From: Stropharia rugosoannulata
Taxonomy: Eukaryota; Basidiomycota; Agaricomycetes; Agaricales; Strophariaceae
Assembly: GCA_028532985.1 (NCBI GenBank)
Contig: JANCIK010000006.1
Span: 2,604,001 to 2,668,000, forward strand
Reading direction: 5' to 3'
Length of the DNA stretch: 64,000 nt
Positions within the stretch are counted from its first letter, which is position 1; each line of letters begins with the position of its first letter. The notes beneath the pieces are model-generated. The model saw nothing but the letters and a program-made list of their open reading frames with translations. It did no database searches and was not told the origin of the DNA. Position numbers and translations under genes: made by a program. This document shows positions 61,300 to 64,000 of the stretch, one piece after another.

Positions 61300-62847
61300 A
61301 TGGCGCACTGCGGACTCAAATTAGGCAACACTCTGGATACGCAAGGGAATCTAGGCAGTAACACTAACGACCTCGCAATCTCGTCTTCAAGTCGAAGTCA
61401 GTCCGATAACGTAACTTCTCGATTACCTAGGGAAATATTGTGGCACGTCTTCATCGCCACCTACAAGCTATATCATCGGTCAAATGAGTCTCTAAACAAT
61501 ACAAGCTTACCATGCGAAGTAATTATCTCTCATGTCTGTACATCATGGAGAGCGGCGGCACTGTCTCTTCCATATCTATGGGCGGCATTCCGATGTACGA
61601 GCACAAGCGCTTCCCCATCAATACAATCAAGCCGGTTCTCTGTTTATTCATCCAGGTCTGGCGAACGTCCACTCGATCTGTGCGTTGATTTTCGCTTGCA
61701 AAAAGCGTCGGAGCTCGAGGCGAAACAATGGACCTCGTTCTTCCAAGTCTTGATTGGCGCGATCGCTCGCTGGCGGCGGTTCACCCTGTTCGTCAGCGAG
61801 CCGCCTGAACATTGGCGCCTACTCCAGAAGCTACTGGCAGACGCGCGGGCCCCGCTCCTGGCTCACTTTACGTTCTGCGTCATGTGGAGCCCCATAATTC
61901 CACCACCGCCCATTCGGTCATCGCGGCCTGATTTCTTTCTGCGGACAGGAGCAACATCATTTCTCGCCCCCGTGCTCTTCAGAGCCGGCGCCCCGGTACT
62001 CAGCTCAGTCCGTCTCGATTCTGTGCACCATATCCATCACATCCCGCCCCTCCACGCCCATCTACAGACGCTCCGCATCGACGCACCGCACGCTAACGCC
62101 CAGCCAACTGCGGTGCAGGTAGGCCACTTTGTTGAATTATTGAGGTTACCACTTCTACGCAATCTTTCCATCTCCGGGATTTGGGTTAACGGACGCGGGC
62201 CTGCAATCACAATGCAGAATTTGAAGGAGCTCCGGTGCCACGGTGAGGGTGTATTCAGATCTTTTTCGACCATCCAAACACCAGCACTGGAGACTCTGGT
62301 TCTTAAGAATGTCGACTTAAACTCCTTCCCATGTCTCGCAGTAGGGTCGAGTCCAGAAATAAAGCGACTCGTCCTTATAGACTGCCCTGTTCTTTGGCAC
62401 TCCTTCATGGATGAACTATCGCACATTTCTGCCGGGATAACCCATCTCATCGTCTCAGAGGATTACACTATGAAAGACTATTTTCGCCTTTCATCCAACG
62501 TTTTCTATTTTGCTAATAATGCACGGAACGGTTGGCCAAGTCTTGAATATCTTGGGTATAACATACCAGCGACACCTGCCAAAGCCATGGCATTCTACAA
62601 AGAATTTGCTCGCTCGAGAGCTCCAAATTCATCGACACTACAAATTAACTCCGATTTGTTAGGTGTTTGGGAGATTCGAGCAATTGAAGGTTTAACTTCA
62701 CTCCATGACTCGTGTATTGTCCAGCAATGGGACGGTGAACATCCTCTGCTGCCGCTGCACTGGCCCTACGAAGAGGAAGCCATTTGGGACGACGATACAG
62801 GCGACTACTTTGATGCATTCAGATTGACTCCCAATGTGACCATGTAG
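61300..62847 (+). CDS. F-box protein with leucine-rich region
   Basis: Single-exon gene, 515 aa. Substrate-adaptor type for SCF ubiquitin ligases, of the greatly expanded Agaricomycete family. F-box at about residues 40-85: SRLPREILWHVFI...EVIISHVCTSWRAAALSLPYLW. The rest is LRR-like (LQTLRIDAP, LLRNLSISGIW, LKELRCHGEG, LETLVLKNVDL, IKRLVLIDCPVL). An acidic C-terminus (YEEEAIWDDDTGDYFDAF) follows. A Met 5' of the F-box by ~40 residues is taken as the start; a later start is possible. Confidence 0.82.
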   Translation: MAHCGLKLGNTLDTQGNLGSNTNDLAISSSSRSQSDNVTSRLPREILWHVFIATYKLYHRSNESLNNTSLPCEVIISHVCTSWRAAALSLPYLWAAFRCTSTSASPSIQSSRFSVYSSRSGERPLDLCVDFRLQKASELEAKQWTSFFQVLIGAIARWRRFTLFVSEPPEHWRLLQKLLADARAPLLAHFTFCVMWSPIIPPPPIRSSRPDFFLRTGATSFLAPVLFRAGAPVLSSVRLDSVHHIHHIPPLHAHLQTLRIDAPHANAQPTAVQVGHFVELLRLPLLRNLSISGIWVNGRGPAITMQNLKELRCHGEGVFRSFSTIQTPALETLVLKNVDLNSFPCLAVGSSPEIKRLVLIDCPVLWHSFMDELSHISAGITHLIVSEDYTMKDYFRLSSNVFYFANNARNGWPSLEYLGYNIPATPAKAMAFYKEFARSRAPNSSTLQINSDLLGVWEIRAIEGLTSLHDSCIVQQWDGEHPLLPLHWPYEEEAIWDDDTGDYFDAFRLTPNVTM

Positions 62848-63312
62848 GTAACACCAACTCGTTCGTCATCAAATGTGATCATCGCGTTTGCCTAAATCCG
62901 ATGTTTGCTTCGTGGCTGGGTAGACGAGACGATGTTCGCCGTGTCGTGAGCTGATAAGGCTGAACTTTGAACCATTATATTATATTTCCTGAATTATGGA
63001 TATACAGTAGTCTAGCTTGTATGCCGGAAATTTTGAGGGGAGTAAATCTGACGGGACAATAGTCAATGAGCGGCCATGTTCAACATGCACAGCACCGCAA
63101 AATACGAATATATGTATATGTAGCTCATCAGGGAAGCCGTTTGAATATGTAGTTGACACACTCTAGCGCGAAAGGTGGGAAGATGACAAACCGTCGCAGA
63201 GCGTATGTCCTCGCTGCCGTGTCTCAGAAAGGAGATTACAAAAGGCCGGGCTAAACACACGAGGATGCGGGCCTCCCAGTAGCCAAGGTCAGTAGGAATA
63301 GTCGAAGAAGCA
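62848..63312. other. Intergenic, 465 bp
   Basis: Shared 3' region of two convergent genes; TATATATGTATATG near 63110. Nothing else seen. Confidence 0.45.
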
Positions 63313-64000
63313 TCATGACGATTTCTGGCTGTCGCTCCGCTTCGCGACAGCTTGTTCGGCAGCCTTGCTGTATGGATCTCGTAGACTCTTCCAGAAATTT
63401 GGCCCGTAAAAATAATACATCACACCAAAAACCGCACCACCCAGGTGGGCCCAATGGTCAAAGAATCTACCCACATAAAGCTTAAAACCTTAACAGAAAC
63501 GAGACACGAGGGCAAGGCTCACCTCCATCCCCGCAGAATGCCGATAGTGTCCAGCAGGAGCAAACCGCCTACGCCATATTGGATGTTGATTGGGTACGAC
63601 GGCGGAATGAAAAGTGAAACCTGAGAGTCAGGAAATGCCAGTGCGGTCATCGTTACAGCAGCGTAGATAGCGCCAGACGCGCCCAAGCTGGGTAAAATAT
63701 CCAGTACTTTCTTTGTAGATGTCGCCTTAGCTCCGTTTCCGCCTGCTGACGCAACAGCTGCAGCCCAAGTTTCGGTTTTTGGGATCATACGCGCAGACGC
63801 CAGCTGCGCCACGAGCCGCGGGAAACGAATTTTCGCGCTCACTATATGAGAAACGAGGCCCGCGAATAGGCCGGCTGAAGGAAGGCAACGCAATTGTAAG
63901 GTACAGGACGCATCCATATGACATAGGTTCATACCTGAAATGAAGAAAGCAACGAAGTGGTAACTTGTGCTTGATTCGAGTACACCCGGCTCTGACTTGT
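63313..64000 (-). CDS. PCP1: Rhomboid protease, mitochondrial PCP1/PARL type (5' part outside window)
   Basis: Intramembrane serine protease; the mitochondrial member processes inner-membrane proteins. Three exons visible: 64000-63935 (partial), 63874-63523 and 63466-63313, with introns of 60 and 56 nt and clean phases. The catalytic Ser is in LGASGAIYA (GxSG), the catalytic His in FDHWAHLGGAVFG. Hydrophobic segments flank both. The N-terminal part, including the expected mitochondrial leader and first membrane helices, lies beyond the right edge. The C-terminus is charged (SKAAEQAVAKRSDSQKSS). Confidence 0.85.

Overview
The window is nuclear DNA of a filamentous fungus, most likely a mushroom-forming basidiomycete (Agaricomycetes). 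Short GT-AG introns (about 46-70 nt) split most host genes. The gene set is typical of that group: TAF10, alanine-glyoxylate aminotransferase paralogues, a LYC1-type lysine acetyltransferase, a GMC oxidoreductase, an F-box/LRR protein and a mitochondrial rhomboid. The species cannot be named from the sequence.

Bases 1-31632 are one head-to-tail array with a period of about 6.87 kb (4.6 copies seen, running off the left edge). Each unit is a complete minus-strand Ty1/copia retrotransposon (204-bp LTRs, PBS, PPT) plus a constant ~707-bp spacer. The spacer is an inverted 5' leader and gag start of a related element. The element is chimeric, with a second shortened Gag-protease-HHCC module placed before the normal Gag-Pol. 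All complete copies share the same disabling lesions: three TGA codons, an RT box YIDN instead of YxDD, and a deletion between RT and RNase H. Differences between copies are mostly 1-3 base indels.

Bases 31633-42456 are nested, decayed repeats. They are bounded by 73-bp inverted repeats (31631-31703 and 42206-42278) and include a ~160-bp degenerate tandem repeat, a gypsy gag-protease relic with a candidate LTR, and a 6-kb block crowded with the word CTCAGCRGA. That block holds at least four TATA-led minus-strand genes; two can be reassembled across introns and both carry in-frame TGA codons. Each sub-block has its own over-represented short word.

Bases 42457-47351 hold a broken Cys-rich gene and a 15-exon, AT-rich FAD (phenol hydroxylase type) monooxygenase. 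From 47690 the window is ordinary gene space. TAF10, AGX paralogue 1 (with a 9-nt microexon), LYC1, an F-box relic and AGX paralogue 2 (with a C-terminal ARL peroxisomal signal) are on the minus strand, apart from the F-box relic. A 14-exon GMC oxidoreductase and a single-exon F-box protein lie on the plus strand, followed by a rhomboid protease gene on the minus strand that leaves the window at its 5' end. The AGX pair around LYC1 could reflect peroxisomal/cytosolic glyoxylate and lysine nitrogen metabolism, but no co-regulation is visible in the sequence.
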